Shown here: positions 1 to 10,957 of the stretch, in pieces
Position numbering within the stretch: position 1 is the first letter of the stretch
Layout of the letters: each line of letters begins with the position of its first letter
NCBI GenBank assembly: GCA_019925795.1
Contig: CM034309.1
Span: forward strand, 23,244,729 to 23,308,728
From: Dendrobium chrysotoxum
Lineage: Eukaryota; Streptophyta; Magnoliopsida; Asparagales; Orchidaceae
Direction of reading: 5' to 3'
DNA: 64,000 nucleotides
Notes under the pieces: generated by a model
What the model was told of the DNA's origin: nothing
The model's database searches: none
Seen by the model: only the letters and a program-made list of their open reading frames with translations
Program-made: the position numbers and the translations under genes

Positions 1-719
1 TCATCCCATACAACATTAGTGACATTTAAGGACAAAAATTAAGGACCGAGTCTTAGAAAATTTAGACTTAGGATGCATGCACATTTTAAGGTAGAAATAC
101 AGAACATAGAAAACTTAGTGATATTCCCCTTAGGATTATTGCATGTTATTAATACAACCTTAATCAACTCTAATTAAACTTAAATAACTAATTAAGGAGA
201 ATTTCAAATACACTAATGATAATCCAAATAAAAATATATGAAAATCACATAACAACTAGGAGATTAAATTTGAACATAAAATAAAATGGAATCTAATTAA
301 TGTGTTAATCATCTTATAATCAAATAATAACTAAATAAAATTTTTCAAAACTTTAATAAATCATCAACAATTTAATAAATCATTAACAAATCAAATAAAA
401 TCATTAATTTTTTAATAAAACACTAAAACTCTAATAAGTCAATTAAAATTTTAATAAATGATTTAAGATTAACAAAATTTTAAAATGTTTAATAAATTAT
501 TAAAAATTCAATAAATCATTAATTAAAATAATTTAAAAGAAAATGGTTAACTCAAATGACTAAATAACAAAACCCTATTAATCAATTTTAACAATTAAAA
601 TTTAATCTAAAACAAACTTCAAAACAGTAAAGACACGAAAACTTAAATCTGAACTAAAATTCCATTTGACCCTTCAACAAATCAATTTCAATCAATTAGA
701 TAACTTTAACTAATAATAA
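1..719. other. A+T-rich left edge, no gene recognised
   Basis: Very A+T-rich sequence with many short variants of 'aataaatcattaa'. I see no coding frame, RNA gene or defined element end. It lies next to repeat R1 copy A and may be its diverged outer part, because similarity to the other R1 copies becomes clear only from about 660-720. Confidence 0.5.
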
Positions 720-2630
720 ACTCAGGATATATCTAAACCACCCAGCCTACCGCACACACTTAGATTTGTTTGCTAGGACAACCGACTCTAGCTCTAGGTT
801 AGGCCGGTGTTTACTTTCTTGCTGTTGTGTGACGGGCTTTCTCGGTTTTCATTGCATGCTTGTATGATTGACATTGAGTGTTTGTTTACTTTTATCGCTC
901 TCTGTGATATGATGTGATGGGCGATAGATTACCCCTAGGTTAGGAACAATCTGGATGCTCACAGAATCTTATGCAGGTGGCCATGCTCGTGCAGGGCTAA
1001 ATAAAAAGGGGGCAAATTAAAGATTTAAATTAACAATAATTTCTGCAGGTGCTTCAGAAAATGCTAAGCCCCCTTTAAAATTAAAAGAGCATGGCCAAGT
1101 GTGGCTGATAAATTTAATTTGAATATATAACTGCTTGGGAATGGTTTTATTATAAATGTCTAGGATAACCTTGCAGGTGTGTCTAGATTTTCTTTTTCTT
1201 TCTGGAATGTAATGTAAATGTAATTATTTGTTAAAGTCAAATGTTGTGAAAGTGATTCAAAAGTGGGATATCACACCCAACTCGGAATCCAAAGAGAGGA
1301 GAATGTCCCTTAGGGGAGTATTCTCTTCTATTTGGAAAGCCAAGTTAGGGTGGTTCTAATATCCAAAGAGAAAAGAAAATACCCCTTCCGGGATGAGTTT
1401 CTTTTCATTTGGATATCCAGGCCCGGCGGACCCAAGGAGCTCGTAGCGAACCCAAGGAGCTCGTGGTGGACCCAAGGAGCTCATAGCGGATCCAAGAAGC
1501 TTGTAAAGGAAAGAAGACAAAAAGTGAAGATGAAGAAGACGAGGAAATGAAGATAAAAAGAAAAGTATATCCCATTTTGAAATCACTTGCGTCAGTCTTA
1601 GGATTAGAATCCGGGTTTGTTGTCAGTGGTACCCGGCCACTTTATATTTTCAGCAGACCCTGGGTTGTAAACAAACTGGACATTGGACATTATATTTTTG
1701 GATAATTTAATTTGAGTGTTTACATTGTTTGTGCACTAGCTTTTTTTAGGACTCTTGCATGCCGTGTTTTGTTTTAGCCTGGATACGCATCGGAGTGTTT
1801 TTTGGTAAGGATTACGATAAACTTTTTCTACTTGAAATTTAAAATAAAATTTTTAGGCTCACATAGAAACTCTAACGAATCTAAGAAGTAAGCTCGGACC
1901 GCCGAGAGTCAGCATAATCATATTATTACTTTCTCTTCCTTGTTAGGCACCTCCCCGCCTGCGGGTTCTGGCAGACCACCTGACCTATTAGGGTGCAGCT
2001 CTGTCAAGGGGATGTTGTGCAATCTCTAGGGAAAAATCTATTTTCTAAGCCTGATTTTAAAACTGCTTCATAAATCATTTTTATGCATTAGAGTCAATTA
2101 GCATGCATTGCATTAGATACAAATTAAAAGAGTCTAAAATTTTAATTGCATTATGCTCCTAGGCATTATTTACCCTACATAAGTAAATGGGCCAATTAGG
2201 ATTTATCTTAGATGTCGGCCCTGATTTCTCAAAACTTAAATAACGTCCCTACCCATCTTTCATAAGAGACTAGACACATGGATTTGAAGCGCCTAGGTGG
2301 TTAGCTGGCTCCCCAATCCAGGCTGGGGTAAGTCCAGATTTGCACTGCATTAGCTAGGTTCGGGTCACTACTTTGTAGTACCCAATTTAGACTCAGGTTC
2401 TGAGGCAGATTTTTAAATCTTAAGTCCTCACTCTCTGGGAATAAAATCCCAAATTTCTAATAAAATATCAACTCAAACCTAAAATTTTATCTCTTAAAAT
2501 GTAAAGCCCAACATAGGATAGATTGAGGTTGCCTCTGAGCTTCTCAGAATCCAGCACCTCCTACTTTTCTTCTTTTGTCTTCTACTTTGTAATCAGAGGG
2601 TACAAAATCACTGTTTTAATCGAGAGTTTT

Positions 2631-2683
2631 CTTAGGAGTACCCCTCCTAGGATGTAATTAACTATAGGGGCTTGCCCCTATAG
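2631..2683. other. Paired stem-loops S2 and S1 in R1 copy A
   Basis: S1 (2662-2683) is a perfect inverted repeat with arms CTATAGGGGC and GCCCCTATAG. S2 (2631-2651) has arms CTTAGGAG and CTCCTAGG around a 5-nt loop. Ten bases separate them. The same pair, same spacer and same S1 length but different arm sequence occur at 19280-19329, 25131-25180 and 28489-28544. Two more hairpins follow, at 2683-2698 and at 2712-2737 (10-bp perfect stem). Confidence 0.75.
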
Positions 2684-2796
2684 GGATTTGAGAATCCCAG
2701 ATTAAAATAAACCTTGTTTTATTTTTATAAAACAAGGGAAAAATCTTTGGGAACGCAGACATGTTTTAAAACCTCATTTCTAACTTTAAACATATT

Positions 2797-3165
2797 TATA
2801 GAATATTATTATTATCTTTACAGGTAATATAATATTCTATTTATTATGTTCAATTTTAAAAATGATGACTTTTATAAAACCCATTCTTTCTTTTGGGTGT
2901 TTTTGAAGAATGTTATGTTCGTCTTTTCAGATGATACAATATTCTCCTTATTACACCTAAATAAAGGGATGGATGAACTTTTCAAAATTATATTTCTATT
3001 TTTAAACACATTCTACAGAATTTCGTGTTCATCTCTCAAGATGATATGTTATTCATAGAATTGTGTTTGACTATAGAAATATTATTTTTTAAAACCCTGT
3101 TTTGATATTGAATCCATTATAGAATATTGTGTCAGTCTCCCGAGACTGTACTTTATTCTTAATGC
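2797..3165. repeat. Four ~107-bp degenerate units, each with a hairpin
   Basis: Four related blocks begin near 2797, 2905, 3010 and 3118. Each opens with 'agaat' and closes with 'attc'. Inside are different paired cores: a long A/T stem (2797-2842), TCGTCT/AGATGA, TCATCT/AGATGA with loop CTCA, and CAGTCTC/GAGACTG (perfect). Framing and spacing stay while the core sequence changes. Equivalent units with roughly 102-bp spacing are in R1 copy C at 28143-28362. Confidence 0.6.
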
Positions 3166-3200
3166 AGTATTCGATTACAAAATAAGAGAACACAAAATCT

Positions 3201-3608
3201 GCGTGGCGACATAAATTTTCCCACCAATTGGTTACTTCGATTCAATTATTGAGTCCAAAGTTAGACTATATATTCATTTTCTTTAATAAAATATACGATT
3301 AATGCTTAAAATTGAGTAAGGAAACTTAACTATCAAATACTATACAATGTTTAGGTAAATATACGATTAATGCTTAAAAGCGAGTAAGGAAATCTAATTA
3401 ACCTAACTGTTCTATATTTTACCAAATTAATTAATTACTTAATTGAGTAAGTTCACCTAGGTGGGTACTAGGAAGGGTGATAGCTACCTAGGGTTTGTAA
3501 TTCCTAACTGGGTTAGATGAGCTTAAATGTTTAGATAATTATCATAGGTTTTACTACATTTAAGCATTGAAACATAATGTTGATTAGAAATCAATTGGGC
3601 TAACCTAG
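3201..3608. other. R1 flank with primer-site-like TGGCGAC and 69-bp duplication
   Basis: The 'tggcgac' at about 3204 resembles the start of a tRNA-Arg-type primer binding site, but the bases after it do not match well. A 36-bp segment containing 'atatacgattaatgctt' at 3288 is repeated 69 bp later at 3357. Nothing coding is visible. Confidence 0.35.
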
Positions 3609-6600
3609 TGTTACGCCCTAGAATTTAATTTAAAAGAATTCTTTCTTTTATCTTTTATTATATAACAACCAGAGTATATTATGTACTCAGTATGTCACAT
3701 GCTTAGCATTAGTACAATAAATCAATAACAGTAACAGTAACAGTGAATCGGACAGTACAGTGAATCAATAGTAGTATCAAATAATATTAATATTCATATT
3801 GGTAATAGTCTAGTGTCATCAGTAAAATAGATGACAGTAATAGTAAAGCAATGCAGTAGCAATAAATATGTACAGTGACAGTAAATTAATACAGTATCAA
3901 TAAAGCCTTACAATAATATTGAATCTGTAACATGCATTCAGTGGTCACACTTAAATAAGAAGTCCTAACTTAATCAGTATTTTTCAATAATCAGTAATTG
4001 ATAGTTAGTAATCGTTGGCTCATTAACAGAGTCGTCATTCTTTGCCCGTCAGCATAGTAATAACTCTCAATCATTATATCGATAGAGGATACCACCCAAC
4101 CATAGTATTTAAATGAAAGTCTATCAGCTCACTATCCCGTACATGTTAATCAATCTCCAACCAATAGGTTAACTAGTATTTACTTATCTTTTATACACAT
4201 TACAATAAAAGTAATATTGACTTATTATTACCCAATCACATATATATTTTCATTCTTAATGGTTGTATTAACAATATGCTTAAATAAAAATATAAAATTT
4301 ATATACTGTGTAAATTATACAAAATTTAATAACTTCTATTTTACCCTGTAAAATTCATAAATATTAGAGTTAAAATATTTACGATAATCAGTATGATAAC
4401 ATACAAAAAGTTGTGCGGTAAAAGTTCAATAAAGCCATAAAAATTACAATAAAATCAGTTCTGAGGAGAAGTTAGCGGTCAAAATCAAAATCTTTGAAAA
4501 TAGAGATAGGATTAGAATCACCTCTACTGCGATCTGAATAATTTTTGTAATAGCGGCAAAGTGATCCGGAGACCAAAAATTCATATATCTCTTTCTCTCT
4601 CCTCCTTTAGTGAAAAATAATAATTATAATTATTTACAAGTACTAAAAAAATAATGCGCTCTTGGCCTAATGCTGTAGTGCTTAAAGGATTAGCATCACT
4701 TTTAAAAATTTAGGTTGTTATAATCTATACACCTTAGAAATATGTCATCCCTGATATTTTTCTTAAGGATTTAGGCATAAAATTGATATAAAATAAATTC
4801 GTATGATCAAAACTCAAATCGAATCAAAATTAAATCAAAAACTTGTCGAAGGATCGTACAATTATATAGTTCATTCAATCACATATCATTCACTTATGCA
4901 ATCAATTATAGATATAAAATAATACACATTAATTTACTCATTCTCCTCAACTCATAATCAATTTATACAACTCTGGTAATAATCAATTCTTCCAACAACT
5001 GCTTTGATATCAATTATCATGCCTTAGAATGTAATTTGGAAGAATTCTTTCTTTCATCTTTTATTATATAGGAGCATTTTAATTTAATCTATCAGTAATA
5101 AATAACAAAAATAAATTTTATAATTCAAAATATCTATATTATCATTACTCTAAAAATCATCATATACAATACTCATGAATCATATAATCATAATATATCT
5201 TTTTATTTTTGAGCATAAAAGAATAACTAAAATAAAAAAATAGAATAAGAGGAATTCTGATCAGTCTCACACTCCTAAATCTCTTTCCTAATCTAAAATT
5301 ATTTTAACCATATATAATGAGCTAAATAGTTCAGCAGGTCACTAAAATTCTATAACTGAATTTAAAACAAAGTAAAGAAGTAGTATGCATGCCGTCCGTT
5401 AATTCATAATAGTAACAGTTATATGATTAAAAATTAGTGCAAAAATAATAAAACTTACATGCAGTAGCAATAACATCTATAAATAGTAAAATAATATAGT
5501 ATGAAAGTCAGTGAAATAGTATATTGGGGAAATCAGTAAATTAATATGAGTGTCGAATCGATAAAATAATCATCATATCAGTATTATCAATCAACAAAGC
5601 AATCATATAAAGTGATAAAAATAAAGTATTAGTAAAGATTATCAAAATTATATAAATATAATAAAATCATATATGAGTTTATACATACTATCCAAGTACT
5701 CCATATCACTATAAAATTAGTGTATTACGTGCTCAGTATGTCACATACTCAGTATTAGTAAAGTGAATTAATAACAATGAATCATATAATAAAAGTGAAT
5801 CAGTAGTAGTATCAAATAGTATCGATATTCATATCATTAATAGTATCATTACAATATTAACAGTAAAATTGGTGATAATAACAGTAAAGTAATATAGTAA
5901 TAGTAAATACATACAGTGATAGTAAATCAATATAATATCAGTAAAGTCGTACAGTAATAATAAATCTATAATATGTATTTTGGTGGTCACACTTAAATAA
6001 ATATGAAGTCCTGGGTTAATTGGCATTTTTCAGTAATCAATAATCGATAATCGATAACCATTAGCTTGGTAAATAGAGTTGTCACTCTTTGTCGGTCGGC
6101 ACAATGATAACTCCTTATAACTCATAATTATTATATTGTTATATTAGTAGAGGATAACACCCAATCATAGTATTTAAAAAAAAAGCCTGTCGGCCTACCA
6201 TCATGTATAAGTCAATCCATCTCCAATCAATAGGTAAACTAGTTTTTACTTATATTTTACACACATTATAATAAAAGTAATAGCGACCAGTTATTATCCA
6301 ATCACATATACATTTTCATTCTCAATGGTTATATTAACAGCATGCTTAAATAAAAATATCTAATTTTTATATAATATGAATCATACAAAATTTAATAATT
6401 TCTAATTTGTCCAATAAAATTCATAAATGTTGCACTCAAAATATTCAGGATAATCAGCATAATAACATACAAAATGGTGTAAAAGTTCAATAAAGCCAAA
6501 AAAATATAATAAAATCAATTTTGAGGAGAAGTTACCAGGCAAAATTAAAATCTTTGAAAATAGAGATAGGATTAAAATGACATACCTCGATCTGAATAAT

Positions 6601-6830
6601 TTTTGTAAAAGCGATAAAGTGATCTGGAGGCTAAAAAATTTTGATTTCTCTTTCTCTCTCCTCCTTCACTGAAAAAAATTAATTATAATTATTTACAAGT
6701 ACTGAAAAAAAAAATAATGTACTCTAGGCCTAACGACTCATCACTCAAAGGATTAGTGCCGCTGCGCTCCAGTTCAAACATAAATTTAGATTTTTCATTT
6801 CAATTATTTTTAAAATTTTAGGTTATTACA
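3609..6830 (-). mobile_element. R2: LTR element with a short internal region
   Basis: Two same-orientation LTRs flank about 292 bp. On the minus strand the upstream LTR is 6830-5015 and the downstream LTR is 4722-3609. The upstream LTR starts TGTAATAACC and ends near GGCATGATA. A primer binding site follows after two bases. The LTRs match over their outer parts (for example 'ctcagtatgtcaca' at 3688 and 5732), but the upstream LTR has about 640 bp (5073-5715) missing from the other. The full-length R2 LTR at 40-41.4 kb keeps that segment, so it was lost from the downstream LTR. The 292 bp hold no gag or pol, so this is a non-autonomous or internally deleted element. I see no clean target duplication. 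Confidence 0.65.
5001..5012 (-). other. Primer binding site of R2 (worn)
   Basis: The minus strand reads TGATATCAAAGC, two bases past the LTR end. The usual plant initiator-Met-tRNA site is TGGTATCAGAGC, so 10 of 12 positions match. It fixes the orientation of the R2 element and marks 5015-6830 as its 5' LTR. Confidence 0.6.
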
Positions 6831-7252
6831 CCAAAGTTGACCTAGGAAGCTCCCCAAAGATCTACTATAATGTAGGAAGAAAAATAGCTAATTAGGGTCT
6901 GATGGGTTGCACAAGGTTAAGTTGGTTATTATTGATAACTAAGTTAGCCTATGAGTTTGGGCTAACTTTGTATGGTCCATTGGGTTGAGGAATGGATGAA
7001 ACTAAGTCAAAGGATGTAAGAAATATGTGAATAGTGCTTATATTATCTAGAAATGCTTGACTCACCATAGGTTGGTCCAATTCTTATATTGGTTAGATGC
7101 TAAATTTAGGTTCATGATTTAACTAATTCAAAATTTAGGTCAGTTTGAACATAATTTTGAGAATTTAATCTTCATTAATGTATTGGATATCAATTAACCA
7201 TTGTCAAACTTATTATCTCAATTAATGAATTGTGAGTTTTCATGGCACTAGG
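6831..7252. other. Spacer, nothing recognised
   Basis: A+T-rich sequence between R2 and the Cassandra element. I see no coding frame, tandem repeat or element end apart from the CTAGG target copy at 7248-7252. Confidence 0.5.
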
Positions 7253-7474
7253 TGTGAAACCCCTTAAGTAAAAGAAGTTAAACTTTTAAATATTGAGCCG
7301 CCTTTTGGTGTAACGGTTGAAATTTTATTAAGAAACTTTGTAGTTAAGCGTGCTCATCCTGGAGTAATTCCGGGATGGGGGACCTACTGGGAAGTTACAC
7401 CAACAGGATAAAATCATGAGGCTCTTAGGCCAAAGCGGATAATATCTCGATAGTTAAGAGTTTGGTCTGTTACA
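7253..7474 (+). repeat. Cassandra 5' LTR
   Basis: It begins TGTGAAACCCC and ends GTCTGTTACA. It keeps the better of the two 5S-like segments (7332-7395). Confidence 0.9.
7332..7395 (+). pseudogene. 5S rRNA-derived segment in Cassandra 5' LTR
   Basis: The stretch 'gtagttaagcgtgctc' followed by 'gggatgggggacctactggg' matches the part of plant 5S rRNA that holds the internal RNA polymerase III promoter (A box, intermediate element, C box). The canonical forms are 'gaagttaagcgtgctt' and 'ggatgggtgacctcctggg'. The first half of 5S is missing, so it is not a functional rRNA gene. In Cassandra this segment is thought to supply the promoter. Confidence 0.85.
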
Positions 7475-7476
7475 AA

Positions 7477-7488
7477 TGGTATCAGAGT
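7477..7488 (+). other. Cassandra primer binding site
   Basis: TGGTATCAGAGT lies two bases after the 5' LTR and matches 11 of 12 bases of the initiator-Met-tRNA complement. Confidence 0.9.
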
Positions 7489-7701
7489 AATACACTAGTC
7501 GAAAAATAGGAACTAAGTGTCATACAAGACAAAATGCTACACCATGGGAGCCACCTATTGAACCCTGTATATGACAAAGTATTACATGACGGGAGCCACC
7601 ACTTGAACTTATAAGGGCCACCTCTAGAATCCTCTCTTCATGGTGGATGATTCTGGGATAAAGATGCTGATGAGGATGTCAGTTACTTAAGTGACGGAGA
7701 T

Positions 7702-7923
7702 TGTGAAACTCCTTAAATAAAAGAAGTTAAACTCTTAAATATTGATGTGTCTTTTGATGTAACGGTTAGAATTTCATTAAGAAACTTCGTAGTTAAGTAT
7801 GCTCATCCAGGAGTAATTTTGAGATTGGTGACCTATTGGGAAGTTACACCAATAGGATAAAACCATGAGGCTCTTAGGCCAAAGCAGACAATATCTCAAT
7901 AGTTAAGAGTTTGGGCTATTACA
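7702..7923 (+). repeat. Cassandra 3' LTR
   Basis: Same length as the 5' LTR. It starts TGTGAAACTCC and ends GCTATTACA. Its 5S-like segment (7781-7844) is more worn, with C-to-T and G-to-A changes such as 'aagcgtgc' to 'aagtatgc', as expected from decay of methylated cytosines. Confidence 0.9.
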
Positions 7924-7928
7924 CTAGG

Positions 7929-9252
7929 TTTGATCAATCTCATGATTTATATGAACTTAGACACCTCTTATTGGACTAGGTGTATTTGATAATAAGGCCA
8001 AGATGATGTCGAGACCATCTTTGAATATTTTTACTTGGATGATAAGCACTAAACAATTTAAAAAGGGTGTGAGACTTAGATAGCAAAGTGGTGCCAACAA
8101 TTATAACCCTCTAAAATTGCTTTCGTATTCTCTAAACTTGATTCTCCTCTCTCTCTCTCTCTCTAATGATTTTTATACATGCAAATATTAGTTGAAATGG
8201 AAATGATCAAATACGGGTCAAGAGATTTTTCATAATAATTGTGAAGTTTTAGGTACAAGCTCAAATCATATAAGATATTAACACCCCTTTAAATCTTGAA
8301 CTAAAAAAAAAATCATAAATTACGACAATGAGTCTAGAGCATATAGGATAAAATTGTTCATAAATTGGAAACTAAAAGACTCCAAAAAGGTTAGATATTA
8401 TAGACCCATGTATGCTATAGCATACTGCAATTCAATAATATAAACAAATACAACCACAATCTTTAATTTTTTGAGTCGGGCTTCACAATCAAATAGTCCC
8501 CACTTCACACTCATCATGGTCCTCAGATCATACCCTTCATCTATTTATCTTGTAATACTATTAATATATATATGACAAGCTTGATCTTTTTAATCATATT
8601 ATCTACTAATTATTTACCCGATAATACAATTTCTCCTACTTTAATCCATGTTAAGTTAACATTTAATATTTTAGGCTAACCATTAATACTAAATTAATTT
8701 TTTAATAAGCAAACTCAATTAAGGGTACATGATCCTTCCAAGTATCTCTAAAGTCAAGCATAAAAAAATATTACTAAATCCTTTAATATCTAGATAACCT
8801 TCTTAGATTGCTTATCCATTTGTGTATAGAATATTCCACTAAAGTTTAATATTATGTATAGTCCTTCATGTATACATGTCAATAGTCTAGAGGTAACCTA
8901 ACATTATGATTATATTAGTTTGTCTCCTAAGAAATAAATGTGTAGACTTCTTCAAAATATGAACTACAATCCATATAACATAATATCCCATTGTTACTAT
9001 ATCATAGACATATCTTTCTCGTTCATGCATGTGCATCCCATATTATGACACTATGAATGTCTAGTGTGCATCTATGATGCACTGCTTGAAACCATTAGAG
9101 ACCCATGCCACCTCTACATGGAGTACCTATGCGTGGACCACTCAAGTCATCAATTGATAGCATCTCCTTTACTCCTACATCATTCATTTCTACCTTCACA
9201 TGTACTTCACATTATTGATCTTCCTACAGCCCATCATGTATCCCTTTTCTCG
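7929..9252. other. A+T-rich intergenic DNA
   Basis: No coding sequence recognised. A (CT)n run lies at about 8143-8164. An open frame near 9064-9336 has no recognisable protein features and runs into the palindromic MITE, so I do not call it a gene. Confidence 0.5.
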
Positions 9253-9345
9253 GAGAGATTATTACGTGCGGAGTCCGGACCGGAGAACTGTCTGGATTCT
9301 GTGCTCACTCACAGAATTCTGACGCACGTAACGTAATAATCTCTC
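9253..9345. mobile_element. Small MITE-like palindrome (family M2)
   Basis: A 93-bp element with perfect 15-bp inverted ends, GAGAGATTATTACGT at 9253-9267 and its complement at 9331-9345. It has a second internal inverted repeat around GATTCTGTG/CACAGAATT (about 9292-9318). A related terminus occurs at 62013-62026. 'ttttct' occurs in both flanks, but I cannot be sure it is a target duplication. No coding capacity. Confidence 0.7.
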
Positions 9346-10130
9346 ATTTTCTTGACTTCCACTGTTATCTTTTTATTGCCATCGACAAAATCATGGTTAG
9401 TGGTGGAATTAAGGACTTCACATGATTCTCAAATTTTAATTGTGAGATGTGTCCAACGAAATCCCTAAATTTAATTTGCAACAATATATATAAATAATTG
9501 AGATATTTTTAATACATAAAAAAATATCTTATATTTTTTAATTTAAATCAAATTTCAAAAAATATAAAATACATATAAAAATAAAATACACTCATTGTAT
9601 TTAACGACAAACAAGCTTCTATTGTGCACATAAATCATTTCGAAAATAAGAATAAATTTATTTAATCGCTTGCCATATATCAACAACTTCTTATACTTAA
9701 CAAAGTTGTACATCGTTAACTTAATTTTCTTTTTCTTCTTGCATATAGTTCGTGAAGTTCGATTCATAATTTCAACAAATTGAACAATTTGTTAAGAAAA
9801 ACACTCTTATTGGATAATGGAATATTCGCGGCGATAGAGATATATAAAGTTCAACGTCCTGGTTTTGTAAAAAGATCCAGCACATAAACAGATAAAAAGT
9901 TGGGTGCAATATTCATAAGAGATACTAAGATTTATATATGAAAAATACTAAAAAAGGAAAAAATCATGGAGCCTAGCCCAGTTTGACTGAACCCATTAGT
10001 ATTGATGGTTGATTAGAAATGATACCCTTCCTTGGAGGAGGGCGTTGGCTCAATTTAATGCAGAAAATATATATTGTATATAGTGCATTACATGGTAGCA
10101 GTTCTAAAGAGAGTGTTGAAATATTTATTT
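9346..10130. other. A+T-rich spacer
   Basis: Nothing recognised beyond low-complexity A/T sequence. Confidence 0.45.
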
Positions 10131-10305
10131 GGTCAGTAGGATCATAGTTGGTGGGAGACGGTGGTCAGAAGGATCGTAGTCGATGGGCTACAGCGGTCGG
10201 AAGGACCATAGTCGGTGAGCGACAGTGGTCGGCAGGCGAAGATGGTCAGAAGGACCATAGTCACAGACGATAGTGGTCAGAAGAACCGTAGTGGGCGGGT
10301 GATAA
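10131..10305. repeat. 32-bp minisatellite, about six units
   Basis: Units starting 'ggtcagaagg' or close variants begin at 10131, 10163, 10195, 10227, 10244 and 10275. Spacing is 32, 32, 32, 17 and 31 bases, so the fourth unit is about half length. Each contains 'atcatagt' or 'accatagt' followed by a G-rich half. It is G+C-richer than its surroundings. Confidence 0.8.
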
Positions 10306-10957
10306 TATTTGGGAGGAGATCCGGCCTCGATAGCATCTGGGAAGAATTCTAACAATAATCGAAGAACGAGCGAAACTCTAGTCGCGATCGGTGGTCAGAA
10401 AAAACTCCGGTGGTAACAGTGTTGGATGGAGAATGCAAAAGAGCTCTCAAGCCTTCTGTCCTCTCCTCCTCCTCTTTCACGTGAAGAATGGAGGGCTATT
10501 TATATTTTTTTTAGGAGTGACATGACTAGTAATTATGAGGAAAATTAAGGGCATGTTGGGAGTGTTCTGTTCGATGGCTGATATTAGTTTTCTTGATCAT
10601 ATAGCATTTATTGAACATTTGAGTGCTTTAATGATGTCAGAATTAAGCGATCTTGGGTTTGTTGGATTCGTCTCGTCGAGCTGCTCGATTTGATTATAAG
10701 CATTTCATATTTGGATATCATTTGGTCATCCAATTAATGCTCTGAATCTTCCAAGAATGCTTTGATCTTTCGATTTGGGCTCATTTGGGCACGGATTATA
10801 ATGAATTCGGTGTCATTTGGTTCATCTCCTTGAGATGTTTAATTTTACTATAAGTTTGTTATAATCGAAGTTTGGATGATCCAGAATTTAATTTTGAAAG
10901 TTTTTTATTCATATGTACATTGAGATTCGTGCCCGACCAAGATACTTTTTAGTGACA
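10131..10957 (-). repeat. R3 gypsy-type LTR fragment
   Basis: Reverse complement of the LTRs at 16678-17588 and 46761-47740. The start (TGTCACT on the minus strand at 10957) and a long shared stretch at about 10580-10950 are clear, with common phrases such as 'tcaaagcat' and 'gagctgctcgatttgattat'. The lower end is replaced or expanded by a 32-bp minisatellite, so that boundary is uncertain. No protein is encoded. Confidence 0.65.

Larger units (their letters stand above)
720..3200 (+). repeat. R1 copy A, long LTR-like repeat
   Basis: This block is the reverse complement of sequence at about 25.1-27.1 kb and 28.5-30.5 kb. Shared landmarks include the stretch around 905-945 (gggcgata...accc...aggttagg), the 'ggcacctccccgcctgcgg' stretch near 1947 and the 'ggctccccaatccaggctgg' stretch near 2309. 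No protein is encoded; short open frames are broken by common stops. The right end is followed at about 3204 by 'tggcgac', the first bases of a primer binding site type used by some large Tat/Ogre gypsy elements. That gives a tentative plus orientation and a tentative class: the LTR of a large Ty3/gypsy element. Repetition is certain; class and exact ends are not. Confidence 0.6.
7253..7923 (+). mobile_element. Complete Cassandra TRIM retrotransposon
   Basis: This is a 671-bp terminal-repeat retrotransposon in miniature. Two 222-bp LTRs (7253-7474, 7702-7923) start TGTGAAAC and end TTACA. An initiator-Met primer binding site follows the first, and the 5-bp target duplication CTAGG is present on both sides (7248-7252 and 7924-7928). 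Each LTR carries a 5S rRNA-derived segment, the hallmark of Cassandra, which depends on other elements for its proteins. By eye the LTRs differ at about 28 of 222 positions, mostly transitions, so the insertion is old. The 227-bp internal part has no long open frame, as expected. Confidence 0.93.

Noticed and set aside
7332..7395. A 5S rRNA gene
   Set aside because: Only the second half of 5S is present and it lies inside a Cassandra LTR with target duplication.
9064..9336. A 90-codon open frame
   Set aside because: It has no recognisable domain, and its end is the MITE palindrome.
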